Below, in pieces: positions 1-6,267 of a stretch of DNA of 9,675 nucleotides. The position numbers and the translations under genes are program-made. Source of the DNA: CAYZUE01 sp964481825 (GTDB lineage: Archaea; Hydrothermarchaeota; Hydrothermarchaeia; Hydrothermarchaeales; JALUUU01); assembly GCA_964481825.1 (NCBI GenBank), contig CAYZUE010000048.1:1-9675 (forward strand). The letters run 5' to 3'. Every line of letters starts with the position of its first letter. The stretch's first letter is position 1. Below the pieces are notes generated by a model, which worked only from the letters and a program-made list of their open reading frames with translations, was not told the DNA's origin and did not search any database.

Positions 1-82
1 ACTTTCTAAAGTAATATTTTTTTCGGAGTTCATCTAGTAGGGCGTGACTTTCTTTTAAATTTATTAATCTTTTTCCATTCAT
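1..82 (-). CDS. Unknown protein, 5' end only (cut by window edge)
   Basis: An open frame runs leftward from an ATG at 82-80 to the window edge without a stop, giving about 27 residues beginning MNGKRLINLKESHALLDEL and ending in a basic KKYYFRK stretch. A palindromic TATA-like element centred at 108 lies about 26 nt upstream of the ATG, the spacing expected for a leaderless archaeal transcript. This upstream signal is the main reason to accept so short a fragment. The residues suggest a soluble, charged, helical N-terminus. I do not recognise a family. It is divergent from the mobB-like gene, so the two may share control elements in 83-209. Confidence 0.45.
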   Translation of the reverse strand, partial: MNGKRLINLKESHALLDELRKKYYFRK

Positions 83-100
83 AATCAAGGATTATATCCA

Positions 101-116
101 GAATATTTAAATATTC
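101..116 (-). promoter_or_regulatory. TATA-like palindrome, promoter of the leftward gene
   Basis: The 16 bases GAATATTTAAATATTC form a perfect palindrome. Its centre is about 26 nt from the leftward ATG at 82, matching the TATA-to-start distance of leaderless archaeal genes. Being symmetric, it could in principle also fire rightward, but the mobB-like gene has its own nearer box. Confidence 0.5.
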
Positions 117-136
117 CTAATTTATTTTAATTCAAT

Positions 137-158
137 GTTAACTATTATTGGTTAACTA
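137..158. repeat. Two copies of GTTAACTA between divergent promoters
   Basis: GTTAACTA occurs at 137-144 and again at 151-158, 14 bp start to start. Each copy contains the palindrome GTTAAC. The pair lies between the leftward TATA-like box (101-116) and the rightward one (174-183). This arrangement would suit an operator for a dimeric regulator. The motif is A/T-rich, so chance is a real alternative. Confidence 0.3.
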
Positions 159-173
159 AATAAACAACAAAGG

Positions 174-183
174 ATTTATATTA
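174..183 (+). promoter_or_regulatory. TATA-like box of the mobB-like gene
   Basis: TTTATATTAT lies about 30 nt upstream of the ATG at 210. Transcription would start near 205, giving a very short leader. No Shine-Dalgarno sequence precedes the start codon, consistent with near-leaderless translation. Confidence 0.4.
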
Positions 184-209
184 TTCAGGCTAATTATAAG
201 AATTTTAAA

Positions 210-731
210 ATGGATAATGTGATAGCAATTATTGGAGAAGGGAGGAAATCTGGTAAAACCACAACCATGGAAGAATTGACAAAAGAGCTCATTCATAGAG
301 GTCATAAGGTAGGTGCGATAAAACAGATTCATGAGGAAGATTTCTCAATAGATACCCCAAAGAAAGATACTTGGCGGATATCTGAAGCTGGAGCCAACAT
401 AGTTATCGCGGCGGCTCCTAATGAGGTTGTAGCAATAAAAAGACTCCAGGGGGAGGATCGAGTCAATGTAGCTTTAAAAATCATGGAAATTGAAAATCCT
501 GATATAATCTTAATCGAGGGAAATCCTTCAATTGATGCCCCGAAGATATTTGCTGCTAGGGACCCTGAAGCAGCTAAAGTTATCATCCCTAAAATAGGTG
601 ATAAAATAATTTGTATATCCACTTTTTTCCCTGATAAATTTAGTGATAAAAGTTTTGGAAAAGTGTATCATCCTAAAAAAGATGTAAAAAAGGTAGCTAA
701 TTTAATAGAAAGGACGATAAAAGGTTTTTAA
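210..731 (+). CDS. mobB: MobB-like GTPase, molybdopterin-guanine dinucleotide biosynthesis adapter
   Basis: This 173-residue P-loop protein fits the MobB family, whose members bind GTP and assist MobA in attaching GMP to molybdopterin to form the (bis-)MGD cofactor of DMSO-reductase-type enzymes. A Walker A-like motif, GEGRKSGKTT, lies at residues 9-18. Its glycine spacing is slightly unusual: G9 is one residue further from GKT than in the GxxxxGKT consensus. The family-typical segment KDTWRISEAGA is at 52-62 and a Walker B-like strand, DIILIEGNPS, at 98-107, followed by the PK (111-112) common in MobB. No membrane segment is visible. It is cytoplasmic. With fdhD downstream it marks a locus for molybdenum or tungsten enzyme maturation. 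No mobA or molybdoenzyme lies in the window. A related small P-loop adapter with another substrate cannot be excluded. Confidence 0.85.
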   Translation: MDNVIAIIGEGRKSGKTTTMEELTKELIHRGHKVGAIKQIHEEDFSIDTPKKDTWRISEAGANIVIAAAPNEVVAIKRLQGEDRVNVALKIMEIENPDIILIEGNPSIDAPKIFAARDPEAAKVIIPKIGDKIICISTFFPDKFSDKSFGKVYHPKKDVKKVANLIERTIKGF

Positions 732-834
732 TCTAAGTCGAAAAAACATTTTAAATAATTTTCAAATATTAGGTTGTTGCATATTGATCACAAGTAAAGA
801 TTTTTAACAATTAAGATTAAAAAAAGAGTTTGAA

Positions 835-1536
835 ATGATTGAAAATGTTAAATGGGCAGATATCCTCCATGAGGGACGAAGAAGGATAACTCGTTTAGCT
901 ATTCTTCTAGGAATCGGATTTGGCATTTTTTGGTTTTTGAGTGATTTTATTATAAGGAGAATAAAACTTGATTTATTGCCAGAAGAAGCAACTCTGATTG
1001 TTACCGGACCCATGGAATATGTAATGGTAAAAATTCAGATATCTATAGTTCTGGGGGTGTTATTTGCTCTCCCCTTCTTTGCAGTAATGCTTCTTAGAAG
1101 ATTCAAACTAAAAATTAAGAGAAAAACAACTTTTATTGTGTGGATTTTCATTGGAATTATAATGTTTATTGTAGGTTTTGTTTTCACTTATTTAATCCTC
1201 CTTCCAACCGCAATAAAAATACTCACAACTTTTTCAGTTGATGCTGGTGTAAGCGCTTTTTTCTCTGTTAATCAATTTGTGCTTTTTGTTTTTATTACAA
1301 CAATTATATTTAGTTTAGTTTTTGAACTACCAGTTATTGTTTCTTGGTTGGCTATCAATGGATTTGTATCAATTGACACTTTGAAGAAGAAAAGGAAACA
1401 CGTTTACGTTGGCGTTTTCATTTTGGCGGCTGTAATCACTGCAGACCCTACAATCATAAGTCAGGTTCTTTTATCAATACCACTTATAATCCTCTATGAG
1501 CTTAGTATAGTCTCCGCTAATCTGTTTTCCAAATAA
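835..1536 (+). CDS. tatC: Divergent Sec-independent translocase protein TatC (TatC1)
   Basis: This 233-residue protein has six predicted membrane helices and the TatC fold, and would form part of the twin-arginine receptor complex. Conserved pieces are YLILLPTAIKIL (119-130), FELPV (163-167), the helix 5/6 stretch with KKKRKHVYVG (184-193) and ITADPT (201-206). It is poorly conserved where TatC contacts Tat signal peptides. The N-terminal HLxELRxRL motif is reduced to ILHEGRRRI (10-18), keeping E13 and R15. The first cytoplasmic loop (about 86-98) reads LLRRFKLKIKRK, without the usual P-x-L-Y-x-x-E-R-R. By alignment the signal-binding glutamate (E103 of E. coli TatC) is a lysine. It is first in the tatC1-tatA1-tatA2-tatC2 cluster and its partner TatC2 is canonical. 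I infer a structural or modulatory TatC working with TatC2. Confidence 0.88.
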   Translation: MIENVKWADILHEGRRRITRLAILLGIGFGIFWFLSDFIIRRIKLDLLPEEATLIVTGPMEYVMVKIQISIVLGVLFALPFFAVMLLRRFKLKIKRKTTFIVWIFIGIIMFIVGFVFTYLILLPTAIKILTTFSVDAGVSAFFSVNQFVLFVFITTIIFSLVFELPVIVSWLAINGFVSIDTLKKKRKHVYVGVFILAAVITADPTIISQVLLSIPLIILYELSIVSANLFSK

Positions 1537-1561
1537 GGATGGAAAATAAATTCTTCTACTG

Positions 1562-1579
1562 TTTTTTTCAAATTTTTTT
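1562..1579 (+). terminator. T-tract terminator after tatC1
   Basis: Two runs of seven T (1562-1568 and 1573-1579) follow the tatC1 stop. Archaeal RNA polymerase terminates at such U-rich tracts without needing a hairpin. tatA1 has its own promoter just downstream. Confidence 0.5.
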
Positions 1580-1606
1580 ATTTTCAACTCGATCACATTA
1601 ATAGCA

Positions 1607-1618
1607 AAAATATTTAAG
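1607..1618 (+). promoter_or_regulatory. TATA-like box of tatA1
   Basis: AAAATATTTAAG lies about 38 nt upstream of the tatA1 ATG. Transcription starting near 1638 would leave a leader of about 12 nt containing GGTGAT at 1641-1646, a match to the archaeal anti-Shine-Dalgarno sequence, although very close to the ATG at 1650. Confidence 0.5.
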
Positions 1619-1649
1619 ATGTGAGTTAAAATTTAAATTCGGTGATTAA

Positions 1650-1901
1650 ATGACAATGCTTGGGGGTCAAGAGTTACTTATTATATTTATGATTATAATG
1701 GTCCTTTTTGGGGCTAAAAAATTACCAGAGCTCGCCCGCTCTATGGGAAAAGCAAAAAAAGAATTCAAAGATGGGATGAAAGACGAAGAGGGTAATCCAA
1801 TTGAGGAGGAACCCTCAAAGAAAGAGGAGGAAGCCACAAAGAAAGAGGAGGAAGCCACAAAGAAAGAGGAGGAAGCCACAAAAACTAAAAAAGGAAAATA
1901 G
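1650..1901 (+). CDS. tatA: Tat pore-forming subunit TatA/E with charged repeat tail (TatA1)
   Basis: This 83-residue TatA-family protein has one N-terminal membrane helix (about 6-21), then the hinge and amphipathic helix FGAKKLPELARSMGKAKKEF (20-39). TatA oligomers form the transient conduit for folded Tat substrates. The C-terminal tail is almost wholly Lys/Glu, with the heptapeptide KKEEEAT three times in tandem (about 57-77), encoded by a perfect 21-bp DNA repeat. Tails of TatA proteins are variable and usually dispensable in studied systems, so the repeat may be neutral. It has a GGTGAT ribosome-binding site at 1641-1646. The stop is six bases from the tatA2 start, so the two are co-transcribed. 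Confidence 0.93.
   Translation: MTMLGGQELLIIFMIIMVLFGAKKLPELARSMGKAKKEFKDGMKDEEGNPIEEEPSKKEEEATKKEEEATKKEEEATKTKKGK
1817..1879 (+). repeat. Three perfect 21-bp tandem repeats inside tatA1
   Basis: Three identical 21-bp units (1817-1837, 1838-1858, 1859-1879) encode KKEEEAT each. A diverged partial unit precedes them at 1803-1816, matching 12 of 14 bases. Identity at third positions points to recent slippage or expansion from an older unit. Confidence 0.95.
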
Positions 1902-1907
1902 GGCAAG

Positions 1908-2243
1908 ATGATTGGTTCTTCCGAGTTAGCAATTATAGTAATTTTGGCATTATTATTATTTGGTCCAAAAAAACTCCCCGAGCTTGCGCGATCCGTAGGT
2001 AAAGCAACCGGAGAATATCACAAGGCTGCTAAAGACTTTGAAAACGAAATTAATAAAGCGAAAAATTCTGTTGATGGAATTGAAAAAGAAGTTGATAGAG
2101 TTAATAAAGAATTTCTTGATCTGGAAGAGGGTGGTAAGGAGATCAATAAAATTGCTGATAGTTTAGGAATACCAACTAAAGATAAAACTGAAGTAGAACT
2201 TCTTAAAGAAATAGGGATTAAGACTAAGAAAAAAGTACGGTAA
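1908..2243 (+). CDS. tatA: Tat pore-forming subunit TatA/E (TatA2)
   Basis: This 111-residue TatA-family protein has one N-terminal helix (about 4-18), then FGPKKLPELARSVGKA (18-33), the hallmark FGP hinge and amphipathic helix. The rest is a long, mostly helical, charged tail (about 34-95) with coiled-coil character. The tail is longer than in many TatA proteins and reminiscent of TatB. The tatC2 promoter overlaps or immediately follows its 3' end. TatA1 and TatA2 share the helix-hinge region but differ fully in their tails, so they may split the TatA-like and TatB-like roles. The sequence does not show which takes which. Confidence 0.93.
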   Translation: MIGSSELAIIVILALLLFGPKKLPELARSVGKATGEYHKAAKDFENEINKAKNSVDGIEKEVDRVNKEFLDLEEGGKEINKIADSLGIPTKDKTEVELLKEIGIKTKKKVR

Positions 2244-2246
2244 ATC

Positions 2247-2255
2247 TTTATATCC
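2247..2255 (+). promoter_or_regulatory. TATA-like box of tatC2
   Basis: TTTATATCC, just after the tatA2 stop, predicts transcription starting near 2277, ten bases before the ATG at 2287. This placement argues for that ATG and against an in-frame TTG at 2260, which would lie upstream of the transcript start. Confidence 0.5.
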
Positions 2256-2286
2256 TAAATTGAAATATGCCAATAATAGGATTTTT

Positions 2287-3009
2287 ATGGCAAATTATGA
2301 ATTATCTGAGGATAAGGAACTATCTCTTGAGGAACATCTAACAGAGTTTCGTAATAGACTAGTCGTTATTATTATTGCGTTGATTATTTTTACAATATCA
2401 ATTTTCATTTTTTCTTCTGAAATAATCCAGACTTTTAGAACAAATTTCATTCCATCGGGTATACCTTTAATTGTCCTCAATCCTCTTGAATATATATACA
2501 CCCGTTTAATAATTTCATTTGCTGGTGCAGCTATTATTTGTCTTCCTTTAATAATCTATGAATTCTTCAAATTTATGCGCCCAGGATTATATCCTGGTGA
2601 ACGTCGTTTGTTCATTCGTGTCGTTCCCATGTCTGTTCTTTTCTTTATTCTTGGAGGACTGTTCTCTTATTTTTTATTAATTCCTCTAACCGTGGGATCA
2701 CTTATTGGATATGCTGAAGAAGTTGCCGATCCAATGCTAGTTCTAAGTAGGTTCATATCTTTTGTAGCTTTTATGCTTCTTAGTATAGGACTTGTTTTCC
2801 AGCTCCCATTAATAATTTCCTTTCTAGTTAAAGGTAAGTTGATTTCTATCGAGGAGCTCAAGTCTAAGCGGAAGTATGCATATCCCATTTTATTTGTGGG
2901 GGCTATGACTTTGGCACCGGATCCTACTCCAATAATGCCGTTTGTTATAGCTCTTACGTTGATTGTAGTTTATGAGATTAGTTTAGTATTAGCTAAGGTA
3001 TTATTATGA
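2287..3009 (+). CDS. tatC: Sec-independent translocase protein TatC (TatC2, canonical)
   Basis: This 240-residue protein with six membrane helices is the Tat receptor that recognises twin-arginine signals. Both signal-contact sites are intact: EEHLTEFRNRL at 15-25 (H-L-x-E-F-R) and FMRPGLYPGERR at 96-107, with E105 matching E. coli TatC E103. Further family pieces are FSYFLLIPL (126-134), FQLPL (171-175, Q as in many TatCs), KSKRKYAYP (192-200) and APDPTP (210-215). The start is taken at ATG 2287, giving MANYELSEDKE. A TTG nine codons upstream is also in frame but lies before the likely transcript start. It is paired with the degenerate TatC1. Confidence 0.93.
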   Translation: MANYELSEDKELSLEEHLTEFRNRLVVIIIALIIFTISIFIFSSEIIQTFRTNFIPSGIPLIVLNPLEYIYTRLIISFAGAAIICLPLIIYEFFKFMRPGLYPGERRLFIRVVPMSVLFFILGGLFSYFLLIPLTVGSLIGYAEEVADPMLVLSRFISFVAFMLLSIGLVFQLPLIISFLVKGKLISIEELKSKRKYAYPILFVGAMTLAPDPTPIMPFVIALTLIVVYEISLVLAKVLL

Positions 3010-3050
3010 ATTTAAAATTAAATTTAATGATCTAGAAAAAAATGACATGA

Positions 3051-3057
3051 TTTTTTT
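3051..3057 (+). terminator. T-tract terminator after tatC2
   Basis: Seven T residues lie 42 nt after the tatC2 stop, in an otherwise A/T-rich gene-free gap. It is a plausible U-tract terminator closing the Tat locus before fdhD. Confidence 0.4.
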
Positions 3058-3130
3058 CAATAAATACAATTACATCTGATATAAACCTGTTAAATTTCTA
3101 AAGTGAAAATTGATGAAGGATAAGATTACG

Positions 3131-3138
3131 TATAATAA
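3131..3138 (+). promoter_or_regulatory. TATA-like box upstream of fdhD
   Basis: TATAATAA lies 13 nt before the first possible fdhD ATG (3151) and 43 nt before the second (3181). Usual archaeal spacing would start transcription near 3160, which favours the second ATG. The base composition makes other boxes possible. Confidence 0.3.
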
Positions 3139-3150
3139 CCAAAGAATTTA

Positions 3151-3912
3151 ATGTTAATAACTGTCTTTCATTTAACTAACATGTTCCGAGAGATAGATAT
3201 TATTAAAAGTGGTAAAAAGATTAAAGATTTGGTCGCAGATGAGATAGATCTTAGGCTAATTGTTAATGAAAAACCGATTGCAACTGTTAAAATTTCTCCT
3301 GGTTTTGAAGAGGAATTTGCTATTGGATACTGTCTTTGTGAGGGGCTAATTGGCAACATAAGTCAAGTATTAAAAATAATTATTGATTCAAGTATGGTAT
3401 ACGTCCAAACTGATTCTAATTTCGAACTATCATACCAAAATTATCTTATGAGTGATTGCATTTCGGGATGGCGAGCTAAAATAGAAACAGACGAAGTTAA
3501 AGTTTCATCTAATCTAGTAGTAAAAGATTTAGAGATACGTAAGAACATGGAAAAGCTCCGTAGCCACTCTAAAGTTTGGCGTAAAACTGGGGGAGTACAT
3601 TCTGTAGGTCTAATAACGAAGGATAGGTTCCTAATGGTAGAAGATATCAGTAGACATGTTGCCATTGATAAAGTTATAGGATTAGGAGCAAAAGAAGGGG
3701 TTAACTTCAAAAAATCGTATATACTAACTAGCGGTCGGTTACCGGGGGACATGGTAATAAAGGTTGCCCGTGTTGGTATCCCAATTATAGCTTCAAGAAC
3801 TGCACCTTTGACATCGGGTATTGAATGCGCTCTAAAAACTAATGTTACCCTTCTGGGCTTCGTAAGGGGAAGAGGTATGAATGTGTACACTCATAGCGAA
3901 AGGCTTAAATAA
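3151..3912 (+). CDS. fdhD: FdhD-family sulfurtransferase / formate dehydrogenase accessory protein
   Basis: This 253-residue FdhD protein belongs to a family that in E. coli transfers sulfur from the desulfurase IscS to the Mo-bisMGD cofactor, activating formate dehydrogenase. Motifs are DEIDLRLIVNEKPIATV (30-46), EEEFAIGYCLCEGLI (53-67), TGGVHSVGL (146-154), VEDISRHVAIDKVIG (163-177), TSGRLPGDMVIKVARVGIP (193-211) and GFVRGRGMNVYT (236-247). At the active-site loop, where E. coli has CxxC, only one cysteine appears (C103 in SDCISGW). E. coli work found the first cysteine to be the important one. An internal ATG at 3181 (MFREIDI) is an equally good start and fits the promoter better. No formate dehydrogenase gene lies in the window, so its target is elsewhere. 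Confidence 0.92.
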   Translation: MLITVFHLTNMFREIDIIKSGKKIKDLVADEIDLRLIVNEKPIATVKISPGFEEEFAIGYCLCEGLIGNISQVLKIIIDSSMVYVQTDSNFELSYQNYLMSDCISGWRAKIETDEVKVSSNLVVKDLEIRKNMEKLRSHSKVWRKTGGVHSVGLITKDRFLMVEDISRHVAIDKVIGLGAKEGVNFKKSYILTSGRLPGDMVIKVARVGIPIIASRTAPLTSGIECALKTNVTLLGFVRGRGMNVYTHSERLK

Positions 3913-3936
3913 TTCTATTAATATTTAAATCATATC

Positions 3937-3960
3937 TTTATATTTAATATATAAAAATAA
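3937..3960 (+). promoter_or_regulatory. TATA-like boxes of the cytochrome bc cluster
   Basis: Two overlapping candidates are visible: TTTATATTTA (3937-3946) and ATATATAAAAATAA (3947-3960). They lie about 19 to 42 nt upstream of the cytochrome c ATG at 3979. This is the only strong promoter-like stretch before the six tightly packed genes to 6870, so it probably drives them all. Confidence 0.5.
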
Positions 3961-3978
3961 TCGGATGTAGGAAAACCC

Positions 3979-4698
3979 ATGAAAATAAAAACATTAATTT
4001 CAGTTGCAATAATCCTTTTATCTATGAGTCTAGTACATGCTACGTCTTTTGAATCTGGACAATCATTATACGGTTCCAATTGTGTGGGATGTCATGGTCA
4101 AGATGGTAAAGGAATACTCAATGTATTTCCAGCATTGAACGATCAGAACTTTCTTAAACTTACTGATGATGAACAAATTAAATCAATAATCGTTAACGGA
4201 AAAGCTGGAACGGGGATGATAGCCTGGAGCGAGACTGAAGGTGGGGTACTAACAAATTCTCAAATTGATGATATTGTATTGTTTATTAGAAATTGGGAGA
4301 TTAAGGAAGTTATTCAAGATTCAACTGAAAACTCTGATGTTGATAAAGAAAATGTTCAAATAACGGGAGAAGACATCTACAATACTAATTGTTTAGGATG
4401 TCATGGAGAAGAGGGCGTAGGAACCCCATCTGGACCATCTCTCATCGATAATGAATTCGTGTCAAAAAGTAATTCTGAGGAACTTAAAGCAGTTATATAC
4501 GAAGGGAGGGTTGAGAAAGGTATGCCATCCTGGAAAGGCATTCTTAGTAACAAGCAGATAGCTAGTCTTGTACCACTTCTCAAAAGTTGGAAGCATGAGG
4601 AGATTGGAGTTCATGTCCCTCAATGGTACATAGGGTTAATCGCCTTTGGCCTGTTATTTATTATAATGGCACTTACGTTTATTTATAAAAATACTTAG
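3979..4698 (+). CDS. Membrane-anchored dihaem cytochrome c
   Basis: This 239-residue protein has a Sec-type signal peptide (MKIKTLISVAIILLSMSLVHA, cleaved near 21). Two class I cytochrome c domains follow. Haem 1 binds at CVGCH (35-39) with M80 in GTGMIAWS as probable axial ligand. Haem 2 binds at CLGCH (138-142) with M182 in KGMPSW. An acidic linker (about 107-130) joins them. A C-terminal membrane helix (about 215-236) anchors it, with the haem domains outside. The layout resembles fused tandem cytochrome c domains that replace cytochrome c1/f in some bc complexes. As first gene of the Rieske/cytochrome b cluster it is the likely electron acceptor from the Rieske centre. No haem-lyase gene is in the window, so c-type maturation must be encoded elsewhere. 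Confidence 0.93.
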   Translation: MKIKTLISVAIILLSMSLVHATSFESGQSLYGSNCVGCHGQDGKGILNVFPALNDQNFLKLTDDEQIKSIIVNGKAGTGMIAWSETEGGVLTNSQIDDIVLFIRNWEIKEVIQDSTENSDVDKENVQITGEDIYNTNCLGCHGEEGVGTPSGPSLIDNEFVSKSNSEELKAVIYEGRVEKGMPSWKGILSNKQIASLVPLLKSWKHEEIGVHVPQWYIGLIAFGLLFIIMALTFIYKNT

Positions 4699-4707
4699 GA
4701 GTTAATA

Positions 4708-4947
4708 ATGAAAATTGAGAAAATAGATCGAAAAGAGAAGGATTCTTTAGGTTTTCAAGCGTTAATAATAATATTAAGTGTTGTTCAAGCCGGTATTATG
4801 ATAGCTCTTACATATAATGCATTGATTTTAGAAGACACTAAGATGGTTGGACGACTATTATTCCTTGCATTGATAGTTCTCGCTGTTTTGTTTTGGGCTA
4901 TTGAAAAAGGCTATCTTGCAGATGAAAGAGTTTATGTAATCGAGTAG
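4708..4947 (+). CDS. Small two-helix membrane protein of the bc cluster, function unknown
   Basis: This 79-residue protein has two predicted membrane helices (about 16-38 and 47-65), a charged N-terminus and a short acidic C-terminus. It has no cysteines or haem motif. AGGAG at 4697-4701 overlaps the stop of the cytochrome c gene and sits six bases before this ATG. It lies six bases ahead of the Rieske gene, so it is firmly inside the operon. I do not recognise a family. Position and topology suggest an accessory or structural subunit of the complex or an assembly factor. Confidence 0.8.
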   Translation: MKIEKIDRKEKDSLGFQALIIILSVVQAGIMIALTYNALILEDTKMVGRLLFLALIVLAVLFWAIEKGYLADERVYVIE

Positions 4948-4953
4948 ATAATT

Positions 4954-5562
4954 ATGAAGAAATCAACTAGAAGAGAATTTGTTAAATATGCTGCATGGGG
5001 TGGTATAGGAATTACTACCTTAACTTCTGTTCCAATTATTTCTAAATATATCTCGCCCAATCCCGATTGGCCTGCACCTAAAGGGCAGATTAAACCTGGA
5101 CCGATTAAAATTGCTGATCTAAAGGATATAACTCCAGGTTCGTTTACCTTATACAACTTTAATTTTGGGAATGTCCCGCTTGTTGCTGGATTATGGTATT
5201 TGAAGGGTAAAGTAAATCATCAAATTAAAGGAGCTACTAAATCTACGATGGGTAAAGATATGGGAGGCGGTGCTAATGAGAATGTTGGTCTTCCTGAAGA
5301 GATTGTATCTTACTGTTTATTATGTACGCATTTAGGATGTATACCCAAAAATTGGGATGAAAGCAAGAAAATCTTGACCTGTCCATGCCATAATGGCTTG
5401 TATGATATAGCTAATGGCGCAAGTATTGTTGGAGGTCCACCTCCTGCAGCCTTACCTGCTATAAAGCTAGAGAAACGTGGCGAGGAGATCTGGGCTATTG
5501 ATTGGAATGATAAAAATTATTTAAAAAATCTAGAAGTATACAATAATAAAGGTGTTATCTGA
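4954..5562 (+). CDS. Rieske 2Fe-2S protein with Tat signal
   Basis: This 202-residue Rieske subunit of a cytochrome bc/b6f-type complex moves electrons from quinol at the Qo site to the c-type cytochrome. The N-terminus carries a clear twin-arginine motif STRREFVK (4-11) followed by a hydrophobic segment (12-31), serving as uncleaved anchor or Tat signal. Cluster-binding boxes are CTHLGC (124-129) and CPCH (143-146). Predicted ligands are C124, H126, C143 and H146, with a C129-C145 disulfide. The proline loop GGPPPAALP follows at 160-168. An additional cysteine, C121, sits just before box 1. Its stop shares one base with the cytochrome b6 start (TGATG), implying translational coupling. The Tat machinery needed for its insertion is encoded upstream in this window. 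Confidence 0.96.
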   Translation: MKKSTRREFVKYAAWGGIGITTLTSVPIISKYISPNPDWPAPKGQIKPGPIKIADLKDITPGSFTLYNFNFGNVPLVAGLWYLKGKVNHQIKGATKSTMGKDMGGGANENVGLPEEIVSYCLLCTHLGCIPKNWDESKKILTCPCHNGLYDIANGASIVGGPPPAALPAIKLEKRGEEIWAIDWNDKNYLKNLEVYNNKGVI

Positions 5563-6266
5563 TGGGTATTATTGATAAAATCATCAACTTCATTGACGAG
5601 CGGTATTTCAAATATGTTGACACGCCAGGGTGGCAATCAACGGTACCTCAAACTATGAAAGGTTTTTTAGAGGGATTTTTGAAAAAGCCTATACCAGATT
5701 ATGCCACGCATCCTATGTATTGCTTAGGGGGGCTAGCGTTTGCCTCTTTTTTATTGCAGATAGTAACAGGCATCTTCCTTGGGATGTACTATAAACCTAC
5801 ACCGGAGGAAGCTTATAACAGTGTAAAGTTCATCATGACTGAGGTCTATCTAGGCAGTCTTATGAGGGGGCTACATGCTTGGGGAGCCAATATATTTATT
5901 GCAGCAATTATATTACATACCTTTAGGGTGTTTTTCACAGGCTCTTATAAGAAACCCCGTGAGTTAACCTGGGTTTTTGGAGTAATGGTACTTGGGCTTA
6001 GTGTTGCTACTGGATTTACAGGATATCTTCTTCCATGGGACCAGTTAGCTTATTGGGCGACAACTGTTGGTCTTCAAATAGCAGGAACGGTTCCGTTTAT
6101 AGGCGATGTTGTAGTTCGGTGGCTCCAGGGTGGTACAACAATTGCTGCTAATACCTTAACGAGATTCTACATTCTACATATTGTTGTTCTTCCTATCAGC
6201 ATATTTTCAATTCTAATAATAAAATTCTTAATGATAAGGCGACAAGGTATTTCTGGAGGATTATAA
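5562..6266 (+). CDS. petB: Cytochrome b6-type subunit with Lys at one haem-ligand position
   Basis: This 234-residue four-helix cytochrome b6 forms the N-terminal half of a split cytochrome b. Family signatures are strong: GLHAWGAN (103-110), ILHTFRVFFTGSYKKPRELTW (118-137), TGYLLPWDQLAYWA (153-166), TLTRFYILH (198-206) and FLMIRRQGISG (222-232). Haem b ligands at the chloroplast b6 positions 86, 100, 187 and 202 are H105, H119, H206 and K221, with identical spacings of 14, 87 and 15. The fourth ligand is therefore lysine (codon AAA), not histidine. C54 in YCLGG is 51 residues before H105, exactly as Cys35 is before His86, so the covalent haem ci attachment of b6f and Firmicute complexes appears kept. 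GGAGGA at 6255-6260, within its own 3' end, serves the next gene. The gene symbol is by similarity. Confidence 0.95.
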   Translation: MGIIDKIINFIDERYFKYVDTPGWQSTVPQTMKGFLEGFLKKPIPDYATHPMYCLGGLAFASFLLQIVTGIFLGMYYKPTPEEAYNSVKFIMTEVYLGSLMRGLHAWGANIFIAAIILHTFRVFFTGSYKKPRELTWVFGVMVLGLSVATGFTGYLLPWDQLAYWATTVGLQIAGTVPFIGDVVVRWLQGGTTIAANTLTRFYILHIVVLPISIFSILIIKFLMIRRQGISGGL

Positions 6267-6267
6267 A

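Noticed and set aside
329..622. Minus-strand frame opposite mobB
   Set aside because: The plus strand encodes a recognisable P-loop protein across the same bases.
1817..1879. Short direct repeats as a CRISPR array
   Set aside because: The 21-bp units are contiguous without spacers and keep the tatA1 reading frame.
2260..2286. TTG start nine codons before the chosen tatC2 ATG
   Set aside because: It lies upstream of the transcript start predicted from the TATA-like box at 2247-2255, and the added residues (KYANNRIF) match no TatC feature.
3441..3890. Long open frame on the minus strand (149 codons) opposite fdhD
   Set aside because: It lies wholly within fdhD, whose family motifs are clear; the antisense product has no domain-like pattern and no promoter of its own was seen.
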